DNA of 64,000 nucleotides from Phytophthora quininea (lineage: Eukaryota; Oomycota; Peronosporomycetes; Peronosporales; Peronosporaceae): contig JAAVTG010000064.1 of the NCBI GenBank assembly GCA_011947345.1, positions 372,001-436,000 of the forward strand, in the 5' to 3' direction. A program made the translations under genes and the position numbers. Under the pieces are notes generated by a model. The model saw only the letters and a list, made by a program, of their open reading frames with translations, ran no database searches and was not told where the DNA came from. Positions 1-11,234 of this stretch are shown here, one piece after another. Positions within the stretch are counted from its first letter, which is position 1, and each line of letters opens with the position of its first letter.

Positions 1-754
1 CACTCGGCGCGCGGCCGCTTGATGGTTAGTCTCGACACGCCGAACGGCGTGAGGGCTCTGCACTTGCGCTTGCCCAGTTGCGGCGCTGCCGTGACGCGTC
101 CGTTGGCCGCCTGGGCAGCCGCGCGGCGTCTCGACACTGCGGCTTCGTGGAAGCTCAGCGACACGAGCGACTGCAGTCGGCGGCGCAGCGTGTTGAGGTC
201 GCGGTACTCATTGAAGGAGGCCGCGCGCGAGTACAGCGACAGCTCGATGCGCTTGGCCAGCGATGGGGTCCGTGCGTCGGCGCACGAAGCGGCATCCACG
301 CGCTTGCTGCGGGTCATGGCGATGATGCGCTGCACCATGAGGCGTCGCTCCGGCAGGTCTGCGGGCGATTGCCAGTGGGTCAGATCGGCCGTGTAGCGCT
401 CCGGCAGCAGCCCTGCGGGCAGCGACACTTGGCTCGAGCCGGAGCCCGACCGCATCGACGACGCAGCGTGCGCGACCTGGGAAACCGGCCCGGCATTGGC
501 GGTGGCGCTTGAAGTAGTAGACGACGCCATGGCCCGCAGCTGGGCCACGGCGGGTCGTCGTCGTCGGCAGCAGCTTGGTTGGGGCCCGAGGCGGTGACGA
601 TGCTGAGGTTGGCCCAGGGCGTGCGCGCCGCGGCCGGGTCGAGCGTGCGCGGGGTGGCGCCGGCCAGCTCGACCGCGGGCTTGGCCACCAACTGGGCGGT
701 GGTCGGCGTCAGCGCGCCCTGGCGCTCGGACGAGATCTCGCGCGGAGACTGCAT
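1..754 (-). CDS. KIX-domain transcription cofactor-like protein (partial)
   Basis: The frame opening at the ATG at 530 (minus strand) reads to the window edge, so the C-terminus is missing. It has a Ser/Ala-rich start and then a segment with LPERRLMVQRII, RIELSLYSRAASFNEYRD and LRRRLQSLV. This pattern of charged helices is what I know from KIX domains of Mediator subunit 15/CBP-type cofactors, which bind activator peptides in the nucleus. A second open frame starts at the ATG at 754 with plausible protein sequence ending in a DDDDPP stretch. It joins the KIX frame if one base is missing near 540-560, so 754 may be the true start. The KIX assignment rests on motif resemblance only. The function of the rest of the protein cannot be seen here. 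Confidence 0.55.
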
Positions 755-2751
755 GTTGGGGACTGTCGGTCGAAGGCTGCGGCCGCGGCTTGCTCGCTTG
801 CGTCCTGATTTCTACGGCGGCGGCGGCGGCGTCTGGGTGCTCTTGGAGTGGGAGCGCGGCGCTTCTACGGTCTCTGGTCGCGTCCAGCCAGGAGGTGCGC
901 GGGAGGGCCCTTCTAGGACAAACAGCGGTGCTCGTGCCAATCCCAATTGCGAAGTGAGCGCCGAAACACACGCCGACCGGCGCTCGGAGTCGGAGACGGG
1001 GCCCGGCGAACGAGCGCAGAAGCCGAGATAACGGCGGTGTTTCTCCGCTGTGGATTTCACTATGTGGCACGCACCCTCACTTTCCATCCACTGCCAGCTG
1101 CGCCCGGCCGCGGAAGGCAGCCACCTGTAAAGGCCCACTTGAGGGTGTATGCAGTCGTTTCGATCGGCTTACTCTGGCGGGGTCTCCGTTGGCCAACGCC
1201 CCCGAGTCGCCGCCGCCAATGCTGCCCAGCTTGATGATCGAGCGCGGATCGCAGCTGGGCGCGCGAGTCGAGCGGGAGGCAGCACCATGCGGCGGTGAGT
1301 AACTCGCGGCGGTCATGGCGTCCGGGGCGCAGAAGCGAGGCCGGAGCCAAACAGCTTCCGGACAAGCCCACCGGTTACTTGGTCCGTTAGCCGTCCCACA
1401 CGCGCAAATGGAAGCGGTACGTGGCTGTGGTAGGTAAAGTCTATGGAGCGGGCTCAGCTGAGCGAGCCAAGTGGCTCCCTCGCCGCAATTGCGATCGCTT
1501 TCCGACCCAGGGAAGGAAGGAAATCCGAAGAAGGTCTGCGAGGTGGTGGCCGCTTTCGCAAGGCGTATGTCGGCTGCTGCTTTTCCGTGGTCGAAAGGAA
1601 GGCCTTCCAGCGGCCTCAATCAACGTGTGCGCCAGCTTATTCACGCCGTTACCGAGCCGGCCAGTGTCCAGACCGGCATCGGCCTCGCGTTGGAAGCCCG
1701 GGGAAACGCGTCGGAAGGCGGCCCGAACAGTCCCATCTAGAGCCGTTACGCAGGTGTCAAAGCCCCCGGTGATTTGTCAGCTCCGGTCGGAGGTTGGTTT
1801 GCCGCCAGCTTTCGAGCCTGGGCGCTGCTGGCCAACACCTGGGGCAATTTCTCATGGGGCCCCCGCCAGCTGCTGCGCAAGGATAAAACACCCCCACCTG
1901 CCTCTCTTCGATGGCGGCGCTCAGATGAGATGTGCGCCGAGCTGCTGCTGCGCTGGGTGCTGGGAGCTGGAGGAATGCCCCGACATGCGTGCTTCCTGCA
2001 TGATATTTGCGCCGCCTGCGTGGGGTTGGTTGGTTGGAGCCGCGTGACGTTCGGCCGCGGCTTTGGACGCGGGCCTTGACACGCTGACCAACACCGGCAT
2101 CAGATCGCGCCGCGCCGCTTTGCAAGACATGGCTAACACGGCTGCACAGGCAGCCTTGGGATCCCTTGCAGCAAGGATTTTCAAGCGGTGTAGATGGCGG
2201 GTGTAGATGCATAGGTAGATAGATAGGTAGATGGCGGCACTCCAGCTTTTCAGTGGTCGTTTGGTTTTCGGTCGCGCTGCAGCGCGACCGATTGCCTTCT
2301 CGTCCCGACGATCTCACACTCTGTCCTCCGGGACCCTCGTCAACGAAATAAGATTGATCGATCACGAGCATCGCGGCGGCATCGTTATCCAAAACGACAC
2401 GGTCCCTGCAGGCCAACGCGGCCGGGGTTCTCTCTCCATCGAAGTGAGTACTTTCCCGACCGAGGTGCTGCCATCATCAAAGCCGGATACTGTGTCGCCT
2501 AGTGAATCACGACTGGCAGTGGTGCCACGAGTTCCTTGGTCGCCGCCAACAGCTTAAGACGCAGCCCGCCGACATCTGCCCCACACAGCCCCCTTGCTTG
2601 TCCTGCGGTTCAGCAAGACACCTGGATTCTCCTCTCTCTGTTGAACCATCCGTCTTCGCTACACTTGAACCCATCGAGTGGAGTCCACCCCTCACTTCCT
2701 TCGGACAGTCAAACCAGCGCGCCCATTCCGTCAAAGACTCCCTCCAGCTGA
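755..2751. other. GC-rich stretch without a supported gene
   Basis: Several overlapping open frames of 60-220 codons occur on both strands. They are rich in Arg, Ser and Pro, as expected for random reading of GC-rich DNA, and none shows a domain, signal peptide or intron pattern I recognise. A short ATAGGTAGATAGATAGGTAGAT repeat lies near 2210-2232. The last few hundred bases presumably carry the promoter of the receptor kinase that starts at 2752. Confidence 0.5.
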
Positions 2752-5152
2752 ATGCGCGTGCTGCTCGCCTTCTCGTCACTGGTGGCCGCCGCCAGCGCCG
2801 CCTGCAGTCGCGACACCACCGCACTCACCTCGGACTGCAGCTCGCAGTGCTATGAAGGGCGGCCGTGCATCGCCTTCGCCGCGGGAGACGCGTGCAACGC
2901 CACGACCTTCGGCACGTGCGTCAACGGCAGCTCGTCCGCCAGCGCCTCCGCGTCGGGCAGTAGTGGAAGCTTGTGCGCCTTCGAGTGCTTCACCAACGGC
3001 CCCGACGACTTTGCCGCCAACGGGGCCGTCGCGTTCACCGAGTACGTCTTCTTCATCCCGTACGGCACCTCGGAGAGCAAGTGGGAGGCCAATTGGACGA
3101 GCTCCCACGCCAATGCAGTCGACTCGCAGCTCGGGAATGAGGTGGACGAGACCCAGTTCTTCCCAAGCGAGTCCAACCTCGTGTTTAAAGACATGGAGCC
3201 ATTGACGTTCCTCACAGACACGACCTCAGCGTACGCAGACAGTTGATGCATCTAGTTGGAGAAAGACTAAAGTGTTGTATGTTGTTGCAGGATGTTCGTG
3301 GGAGGCACGAGCGTGTGGGGTGTGAGGGGTAAAGTCTCCCAAGTGAAGCTGAGTCCTCAGTTCCTGTCCGGCAACACGCAGCTCAAGAACATGTACATGG
3401 CTGCAACATTTCTGAAGCTTTTGAGATGATGTTGACGGTGTTTTTGCTGTTAGAACGATGGTGAATCTTGGCTTTGATTCGGATCCGCCGCAGTCGACGT
3501 TCCCGACGACAAACATCGAGAGTTTCCGCATGTCCAATTGCTTGCTCAGCACTTATCCTGCAGATCTAGAGTTCATGACGTCCGTCGTCCACGTGTACGT
3601 GAAGAACGCGTCGATTAATCAGTGCATCACCTAGCTAAGTTCTATTGGTGGCGTAGGGATTTCTCGCAAAACTACTTCAAGGACTATCCAGTCAAGTTCT
3701 CGCATTCTACGATGAAGACGCTCAACTTGTCGACAAATTCCTTGACGGCCTGCAGCGGGAACTTTCCCAACATGACAAACCTGTACGGACTGCTAATGAT
3801 ATCGATAGACAAGGAGGTTTACTGACTTGTGCTTCTTTTGATTGTCCAGGGACTTGTCCGGTAACACCCTGACCGACGTTCCGTCCAACATTTTCGACAT
3901 GCCCAACCTCAAGGTGTTGAATCTGAGTGACAACTCGTTCACGGGTGTCCAGTTGACGGCAGATCAAGTTTCGTTCCTGCAGAAGTTGGACAACTTCACG
4001 ATCGATACGTTTGGCGACACTTCCACGTGCTCTTCGTCATCTCTGGCTACGATCAATGGCATATCGGTCTGCACAACAACTGGCAACACGGCGGATACCG
4101 GCAGTGGGGGTAGTAGTAGCAATACTGGAGCAATTGTTGGTGGCATCGTTGGCGCTGTCGTTGTCGTACTGCTATTGGCATTAGCGCTGTGCTGGTACCG
4201 TCGACGAAAGTCTCGTGGGAAGGCCTTTGGGACGTCGACAGGGTATTCAGACCAGTCCTCTCGCGCGGGCATATCGATCTGGAATGACCAGGAGCTGCTG
4301 TCTCTGCAGGTCAATGCTAACGAGATCGAAGATATCCGCAAGCTGGGGTCTGGAGCCTTCGGTGTCGTATATCTCGCAAAGTATCGACAGACCCAACTGG
4401 TTGCGTGCAAACGTTTGAAGAAGGGCGAAGCGACGTACGATAACACGCAAAGTTTCATTGCGGAGATCAAGCTGTGCGCTTCGTTGGATCATCCGCGCGT
4501 GGTTCGACTGATTGGGGTTGCGTGGACAATCGAGAGCGATCTGCAAGCAATGTTCGAGTACATGTCCAATGGCGATCTGCGTACGTATCTGGAAAAGACC
4601 AAGTCAGGTCCTCGGAACTGGAGCGCCGAGAAGTTGCAACTCGCTGCCGATGTCACGGAGGCGCTTGTGTACGTGCACTCCTTCACTCCTCCGATCGTTC
4701 ACCGCGATCTCAAGTCACGCAACGTGTTGCTGTCTGAGGATATGCGCGGCCACTTGAGTGATTTCGGCGTCGCTCGCGTTCGGTCTGCCAACAACACGAT
4801 GACTAGCGGGGTTGGTACCGGTCGCTGGCTTGCTCCTGAGATCATTGCTGGCAACAGAGACTACGACCAGACCAGCGATATCTACGCGCTGGGAGTGGTG
4901 ATCTCCGAGCTGGACACGCACATGTTGCCGTACGAGGATGCCCGTGGGGCTGGTGGGAACCCATTGGCCGACGTTGCCATTTTGCAACTCGTGGCTTCGG
5001 GCAGACTGCTTCCTACCTTCGGCCCACAGTGTCCTCCCGAACTTCACGACTTGGCTAAGCGATGCATGGCCTACGATCCGCAAGCGCGGCCCACGGCAGT
5101 CGAGATGGCGTTTGCCTTGAGAAATTTGCAGAAAATTGGCGGGTTTTATTAG
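2752..5152 (+). CDS. LRR receptor-like protein kinase (TKL type), five exons
   Basis: Exons are 2752-3230, 3291-3392, 3454-3594, 3657-3782 and 3850-5152, giving 716 residues. All four introns are 57-67 bp, have GT-AG ends and interrupt codons in phase 2. The protein starts with a signal peptide (MRVLLAFSSLVAAASA). A cysteine-containing extracellular region follows, then LRR segments such as MKTLNLSTNSLT and LKVLNLSDNSF. A Ser/Gly/Thr-rich stalk leads to one membrane helix (near 4135-4195) and an intracellular kinase. Kinase motifs are GSGAFGVVY (glycine loop), VACKRLK (Lys), HRDLKSRNVLL (catalytic loop), DFGVAR and GTGRWLAPE, so it should be active. It is probably a plasma-membrane receptor for an unknown ligand. 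It reads without a frame break and lies tail-to-tail with its paralogue ending at 5319. Confidence 0.9.
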
Positions 5153-5318
5153 CGCTACCATTGCGGAAAGCTTTGGGGTGGGCAGTCCAGTGCTTCGTCC
5201 ATATTCGACGTCGATCACCAGCCGAGGAATTGGCTAATAAATTTTACTTATGTTACGATTATCTTCCCTGGGCTCGTATCGCCCTCAGCTACTACAGTAT
5301 GAGCAAAATTCACATGTC

Positions 5319-7839
5319 CTAGAGCAGCGTGTAGTGCGAGCGCTGGATCACACGCAACTCGTAGGCAACGACATGAGCTGGTGGACGGTCTGCCGGGTTT
5401 TGAGCCAGACAACGCTGCGCCAGCATCTGCAATTCCGGAGGACAACTTGCCCCAAACGTGGGTCGGAGCTGGCCCGTCGCCACGAGCTGGAGAATGGCAA
5501 TGTCGTTCAACTTGCTGCCATTCGCACTACGAACGTCGTCGTACGGGATCTGGTGGGTATCCATCTCGGACAGCACCACCCCAAAGGAGAACACATCCAC
5601 TGACTGGTCGTACTTGCTGCTGCCTGAAATGACCTCGGGGGCAAGCCAGCGACCAGTTCCCACCGCTGCAGTCATCGTGTCATCCATCGATTTGTACCTC
5701 GAAGCACCGAAGTCTGTCACCTTGGCTTTCATCTCACTGGAGAGGAGCACATTGCGGGACTTGAGGTCGCGGTGTACTAGTGGCGGCGTGAACGAGTGCA
5801 CGTACACAAGCGCCTCGATCACATCAATGGCTAGCTGCAGCAGCTCTTGGCTCCAGTGACGAGGTGAGTTGGGGTCGACCAGATAGTCGCGGAGATCGCC
5901 GTTCTCCATGTACTCGAACAAAGCCTGCAGGTCGCTCTCAATTGTCCACGCGCACCCCACAAGACGCACGATGTTGGGGTGGTCGAAAGGGGCCACCATT
6001 TTGATTTCCTCGATGAATGCTTGTGTCCGTTGTTTCGTCACTTGGTCGGAGCGAAGGCGCTTCGACGCCAACAACTGGGAGCCGCGGAACTTAACCAGCC
6101 AGATCACACCGAAAGCCCCGCTCCCGATCGTACCAATATCTTCGATGTCTTCGTACCGAACCTGAATGGACAGCAATTCCTCGTCGTTCCACAGAGAATA
6201 CGCTCCTGTGCTTTGATTGCTGTGGGTGCTCCGTGTCGAGATCCGCGGTGAACAATCACTTTCATCGTCGTAGTCGAACGGAACCATGCGCGGCCCGCCG
6301 CTCACTGGAGTTCGTCGACCTCCTCGGTAGCCTTTGTCGCCAGAAGATCGCGCCAGGGGAGGTGATACGCCTCCACCGAAGTACGATTCCCGCATCATTT
6401 TCGAGCGGCGGTTCGTTGGCTTCTTTACCCGTCTCCGATACGCCCAGACCACGCCGAAGATCGCGGCCCCAATGACCAATAAACCACCAACGATGGCCCC
6501 CACAATGGCGAGAATTGTCGCGGCTGAAGACGAACCGCTACTATCGTCACTACTATCGTCGTCGTTGGCGTTATCCGAAATGCACACAGTCATCGAATGC
6601 ACCGTCACCTGGTTGATTGAGCTGCAGCTGTCGATCGGCTTGGTGAAGTCCGAGTTCTCGAGGTCGAGAGTCGTCAAACGTTTCAAGAAATCCACCTCCA
6701 CTTGCGTAAACCACGGGGACGAAAGGGGTTCCCTTCATACGCAGCTCCTGTAGACTGCCGTGAATGAAGATACTGGCCGGGATGTCTGTAAAATTGTTGC
6801 TTGTCAGGTCGAGCGTGACAAGGTTCGGAAATACGGCTCGGAAATCGGCGAGTGAATTATCCTGGAAGCTCCTAGAACGTACAACAATAAAACTATAGTA
6901 AGTAGTGTGCAGATGACGGATGCCAACAACTAAAACGTACAGATGCACGAGCGAGTTGAGCGCTGCCGTCGCGACGATTTCAGTGAGGTAGTTTTTGTCG
7001 AGAGTTCTGAAATAAGGTGTTAGTACTTGGCAACCAATACAAAGTACACAACATTGGACTTACAAACTCTGGAGGTCGGTGAAGTTTGCCACGAGGGTCG
7101 GGAACGCTGACAGTAGCGTGTTGGATAGGCTCAAGTTGTGTAATGTCGATGGCAGAACGGCGGGCAGTTTTTGAAGTGTAGCAACGTCCGAGAGATCCAG
7201 ATTATTGAGCGCCACACTGGAAACGTTGGTCTGGGAGGAAATGACGTCTGAGCCGAAGGTCACCTTCGCCACTTTGCTTCTCACCGAGGCGTTCGTGCTG
7301 GTCCCGCCTGCTAAAATACTGCCGAGCCGAACAGCCACGCAGCGTTAGTTGCAAGCTCCACCCTCAAGCACGTTTAAATGAACGTACAATGAAGTGACGG
7401 TAGGATCGAGCGCGATAGTGCTGACATTGGAGAGTGCGTCGTTGCTTGCCGACGCGTACGCGCTCGTCTCGTCGGGGATGTCTTTTACCTGTTTCTCGAA
7501 TGACGATCCACTACTGCCTGCTGCCGTCTCTGTTTCCTTTGTGCTCTTGTACGAGCCGTACTCGACCAGGAACGCAAAAGTCTGGTCATCTTCCACCGCT
7601 TTACTAAAGCATTGAACGGCGCATTGGTCGGTTGTCGTGCACGTTGCTCCTGACGGACAGGATGACGTGTCGTAGGCCAGACACGGCTCATATTGACCGC
7701 AGGCGTCGTCGCAATCCGTCGAGAGCGTGAGCTTCGCTAGTCCGCACGTGGTTTGACCTGCCACCCCTGAATCAGCAGCAAAACTGCTGCACTCCGCACT
7801 GCTGTCGAAACCCGCCGCCGTCGGTGCCGCCTGTGCTGT
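5319..7839 (-). CDS. LRR receptor-like protein kinase, paralogue of the 2752-5152 gene
   Basis: Exons are about 7839-7388, 7318-7064, 7006-6941 and 6871-5319. The introns (57-69 bp, GTACGT/GTAAGT donors) are all phase 2, as in the neighbour. The ectodomain has the same Cys pattern, followed by LRR segments (LTLDLTSNNFTDIP, TLHNLSLSNTLLSAFP). A membrane helix (around 6470-6520) leads to a kinase with GSGAFGVIW, LASKRLR, HRDLKSRNVLL, DFGASR and GTGRWLAPE. Two oddities stand out. No ATG or signal peptide is found in frame before the TGA at 7840-7842, so a first exon is missing or unresolved. The frame also shifts by one extra base near 6708-6722 (AAA and GGGG runs), between the LRR and the membrane helix. 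It is either a receptor kinase with a sequence error or a recently damaged copy. Confidence 0.78.
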
Positions 7840-8513
7840 TCATGTCGGTCCATTGCGTTTTTGTTGACCGGAACGCACTCGATCTCTCAAGTGCGTTTGT
7901 GCCGAGCGTGCCGCCACTCGATTGACCCTGGGGACCGGTTTTCGGTAGAGCTTAGTCTTTTGACCAGACTTCGGTGCCGTGGCGAACTGGTGCGCTGTCT
8001 TTCTCCGCCACTTTCGGTGCGGGCACTAACGAGGCTGCACCCACCGCCGCAGTCGCCGACTGTGAGCCGCTCGCCTTGCTCCAGATGGGCCGCGGGAACT
8101 CGAAATCAGCAAAGTGACGCGTACTGGCAAGTTGGGCCAGTTGAGGACTGTGCCAAGGCGAGAACTTGTCTCGGACCGAGACGGATTTGGTTGTGGACTG
8201 GGGAGGGCTTGGCGGAGACTGGCGGCCGAGGGCGAGGCGGCTCATTTGCAGTCGCGGGGAACCGGTTGCTCCTCGTCGTCAACTCGGAGAGCTCGTGGCC
8301 CGCGTGCAGAAGCAGGATCATCATCGGCCCAGCCTGTGGATGACGCTCAAAAAGTTTGTTAATCGTGATAAGAAGGATATATATTTAGTGATACTAAAAG
8401 GGTTTTCTCACAAATATGATTTTAGACGGTAGTATCAAATGAAATTGAAGGCCAAAAGATATTGAAATATAACAGGTACATCGTCACAAGCGCGATTTGC
8501 TGCTTTTACCAAA

Positions 8514-8954
8514 GTGGGATGTTTTCAGGCCAAATCGCGGTCGTGGGCAGCTCATTTATGCGGAGAAACGGGTCTCAAGCAAGGAGCTGGAGTAGATTTT
8601 GTCGTCAAGGGCGCCAGTCATGTGGTGCTGAGTATACACTACAAAAGCGTCGGGACCACCACATTTTTGGCGGCTAAGAAAGAAGTGGGTTCTCGGGATG
8701 TGGAGTCGTCAACAAGTGGTTCTCTGAAGGACGGTTGGAAAGTTCATAGTCCATTTTCGTGGCAATTGGTTGCATCTTTCCGTTCGGAGGAATTTCCACT
8801 CGAGTCGGCGACGAGGAATGTGACTATCCGCTTTGTTACAGCACTACACTTGAGCGCCCCAGGGCCACTTCAACTCTCGTTTGACGCAGGCCAAAAGGTC
8901 GATGCCGCTCCAAGTCCACCTCTCGTTTTCGTCGTCGCATTGCTATCGTGGTGA
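8514..8954 (+). CDS. Uncharacterised open frame
   Basis: This frame of 146 codons begins MGCFQAKSRSW and contains a stretch with balanced composition (VDFVVKGASHVVLSIHY) unlike the Arg/Ser-rich shadows nearby. A second frame continues to about 9069 with a Lys-rich end, so one frame shift or intron could extend it. I recognise no domain. The surrounding 7840-9177 contains no other supportable gene. An AT-rich patch at 8350-8470 separates it from the receptor kinase. Confidence 0.22.
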   Translation: MGCFQAKSRSWAAHLCGETGLKQGAGVDFVVKGASHVVLSIHYKSVGTTTFLAAKKEVGSRDVESSTSGSLKDGWKVHSPFSWQLVASFRSEEFPLESATRNVTIRFVTALHLSAPGPLQLSFDAGQKVDAAPSPPLVFVVALLSW

Positions 8955-9177
8955 TGCGCCGCCAAAAGAAATTAGCGTGGGCACCGAAACCAAGTATCCG
9001 CTCACCGAGATAAAAGCACTGTCAAAGGCGAAGAAGCACAGCAAACGGAACAGGACATTTCCTTCGTAACAATATTTCTCTTTAGTTGCAGAGCAACCTC
9101 ACACGAGTCAGCGTGGAGCAGCAACTTTCCGTTACAGGTAGTTACCCTTCCATATTGGTCTTCATCAGCGGCAATAT

Positions 9178-9687
9178 CTACTCGATCGGTTGCTGGATCT
9201 CCGTCACGCTCGCTTGGTCTTCTTCACTGCTGCAGCCAGTGGGTCGCTGGACGTACACTTCGCGTGAAGGTCCAGCCACTTTGAACTTTTCCTTTCCCAC
9301 CCACGCGAAAAACGTCTGGTAGGCCGACGGCAGCTCCTCACACGGACCCACATGCAGCCCAGTGGCTGCTCGAGGCACTTCAGGCACAAGACGCACGCTG
9401 AAAGGAGCTTCTCGTGGAATTTGGGCGTCAGTTGCAACTGGTAGACACACTTCCACTTCGACGTCGCTCTGTCGGCCGTCAAGGGTGAAGTTGATGGCAA
9501 ACGTCGGCCCCGTCACCTCGACGTTGTGAGCTTTGGCAAAGGCGAAGATCTGCTGCCAAAGCCCTCCTTGCGCCCGGTAGTTGGGGAGCACGGACCGGAG
9601 TGATAGCACTCGAATCTCGGGCAAACTCTTGACGGTTGTCTCCATCGCGGACGGATCGGCGCCGGTCGTCGAAGCGCAGCAGCTCAT
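9178..9687 (-). CDS. GyrI-like (effector-binding fold) small-molecule-binding protein
   Basis: This is a single exon of 169 residues starting at the ATG at 9687. The sequence has the layout of stand-alone GyrI-like/SOUL-type binding domains. There is a first strand-turn (IRVLSLRSVLPNY), a helix beginning GGLWQQIFAFAKAHN, a 'GPTFAINF' strand, then 'VEVCLPVA', and a closing half with TGLHVGPCEELPSAYQTFF. In bacteria this fold binds drug-like ligands, and eukaryotic stand-alone copies are mostly uncharacterised. No signal peptide or membrane segment is visible, so it is probably cytosolic. The C-terminal tail is Glu/Gln-rich and likely disordered. The domain call comes from pattern resemblance, and the ligand is unknown. 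Confidence 0.6.
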   Translation of the reverse strand: MSCCASTTGADPSAMETTVKSLPEIRVLSLRSVLPNYRAQGGLWQQIFAFAKAHNVEVTGPTFAINFTLDGRQSDVEVEVCLPVATDAQIPREAPFSVRLVPEVPRAATGLHVGPCEELPSAYQTFFAWVGKEKFKVAGPSREVYVQRPTGCSSEEDQASVTEIQQPIE

Positions 9688-9861
9688 GGCAGTTCAGTCG
9701 TACAACGATCTTTCGGGAATTGGCTTGAAAATAGTTTTTCGCGCCAACCGCTGTCGAGTTTGCCGTTCGAGCGGGATGTGGCTCTGGACTTTGAGACGTT
9801 TGGTGCCGACACTTGAGAATTTGCTTTTGGCCGCGTCAACGCACACCCAGCAAACACTTCG

Positions 9862-10110
9862 ATGGAATCGACCGCAGATTTCAAACGAAATGATGAGCCC
9901 AAGGCTTCAACGCCACAACAAGAGCTTCCTGCTTCGTCGACTGAGCGACGGTGGGCTCAACACTGCGGATGTGACGGGTCATGCTCGTTCAAATATTTCA
10001 ACGACGACTTGGAACTGATCGACTCAAGGTTGCAACAAACTGCGGGCAGTGCGCCGAACGACGAAGATGCATCTCCGACACTGCTCCTGCACCTGCTCAT
10101 GATGTGGTGA
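9862..10110 (+). CDS. Small hypothetical protein (82 aa)
   Basis: The frame starts at ATG 9862 and ends in TGA at 10108-10110. It contains a Cys-rich centre (CGCDGSCSFKYF) followed by an acidic patch (NDDLELID). Composition looks more protein-like than the alternative frames, but there is no family match I can name. It sits between the divergent GyrI-like gene and the YL1-like gene, with about 90 bp to the latter. Treat it as tentative. Confidence 0.3.
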   Translation: MESTADFKRNDEPKASTPQQELPASSTERRWAQHCGCDGSCSFKYFNDDLELIDSRLQQTAGSAPNDEDASPTLLLHLLMMW

Positions 10111-10202
10111 ACCAATGTCTAAGGTAGCCTACAAAAATACTAAAGGAAAATCTTATGTAAAGTTTTGTCCAATCAAATCCCCACGATTCACTTCTCGCGA
10201 TA

Positions 10203-11202
10203 ATGGGCCGCTCGCGTCGACGAAGCCCCAGCTCGAGCTCGAGCGAGCCCCGCAAGGTGCTGCCGGCGCGTAGTTCGCGTGGCACTCGTATCCACAAACT
10301 CATTGGAGAGGAGGCAGAGGCGGATGCGTCGTTCTGGGGGCAATCGGCGTGGCAGGAGGACGGAGAAGACGAAGACTACTCCACGGAAGCAGGTGTCAAT
10401 GATAAATAAATCCGTAATAATTATTATATTCTAGTAATCTCATTAAATAACTGTACATTTCAGAGGAGGAGGACATCGTGGACTCGGATTTCGACGATGA
10501 AGAGGCTCCGGATGACGAAGTTCATGACGCCGAAGAGGACGAGCGTCCGACAAGGAGGAAGAGAGCTGCGACTGGGAAGTACAGGGAACCTATCCAATCT
10601 CGACCGGCTAAAAAGGTAGCAATAGCTGCAGGAAATAAGGCCCAACCAGTAGCAGTCGCTACGACACCGACGTTCCAGTATGTGGCACCGACGGTGCGTT
10701 CGTCGACAGCGAGAAAGTCTTCGGAAAGCTCAGAAATGAGACGAAAAGCTTCCACTGAAGCGGCCAAGTTGGCAGCAAAGAATAAGAAACCAATAGTAGA
10801 GAAAACAGGGAACAGGTTGACGCAAGCGCAGCTACTGGCTGAAGCTGTGCGGACAGAGGTGGAGAACACGCAGTCGCTGCAGAGATTAGAGCAGTTGGAG
10901 GAGGAGAAGAAGGCGGAGAGTGCGGCCCCGAAGGCTCCGTTTACAGGGAGCATGGTGCGGTATTACAGCCGCATTGGCGCGCCCAAGACCATTACGTTCC
11001 TGAATACACTGGACTATCCGCCAATCTTCAACCAGCCCAAGCCCAAAAGAGGATCAGTTCGCAGCAGCAAAAACTCAATCGGCTGAGGCTTGAAGCAGAA
11101 CTACAGGACGAGGATGACGACGACGATGAGGAAGAGTACGAACAGAAAGACGCGCATCAGCATGGCGTGTTAACTTCTTCGGCTACGAAAGCTGCAGCGT
11201 GA
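10203..11202 (+). CDS. YL1/SWC2-like nuclear protein (H2A.Z-exchange complex subunit)
   Basis: Exons are 10203-10392 and 10464-11202; the 71-bp intron has GTGTCA and TTTCAG ends. The N-terminal signature of YL1 proteins is clear: SSRGTRIHKLIGEEAEADAS, FW, then an acidic run ending EEEDIVDSDFDDEEAPDD. A basic segment (RRKRAATGKYREP) follows, and then a Lys/Glu-rich helix. Known YL1/SWC2 binds H2A.Z-H2B dimers through this acidic N-terminus within SWR1/SRCAP remodellers. Near the end, MVRYYSRIGAPKTITFLNTL resembles the segment before the YL1_C domain. The usual YL1_C motif is absent. The first stop is at 11086. One extra base in the AAAA run at 11045-11048 would carry the frame to 11202 (309 residues) with an acidic tail. 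It converges on the MPDU1-like gene 32 bp away. Confidence 0.75.
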
Positions 11203-11234
11203 AAGCTATCAATCGAAACGTCTACACTCTCTTT

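Noticed and set aside
1077..1619. Minus-strand 180-codon frame
   Set aside because: It has no recognised motif and its composition matches random GC-rich DNA; neighbouring frames of the same size overlap it.
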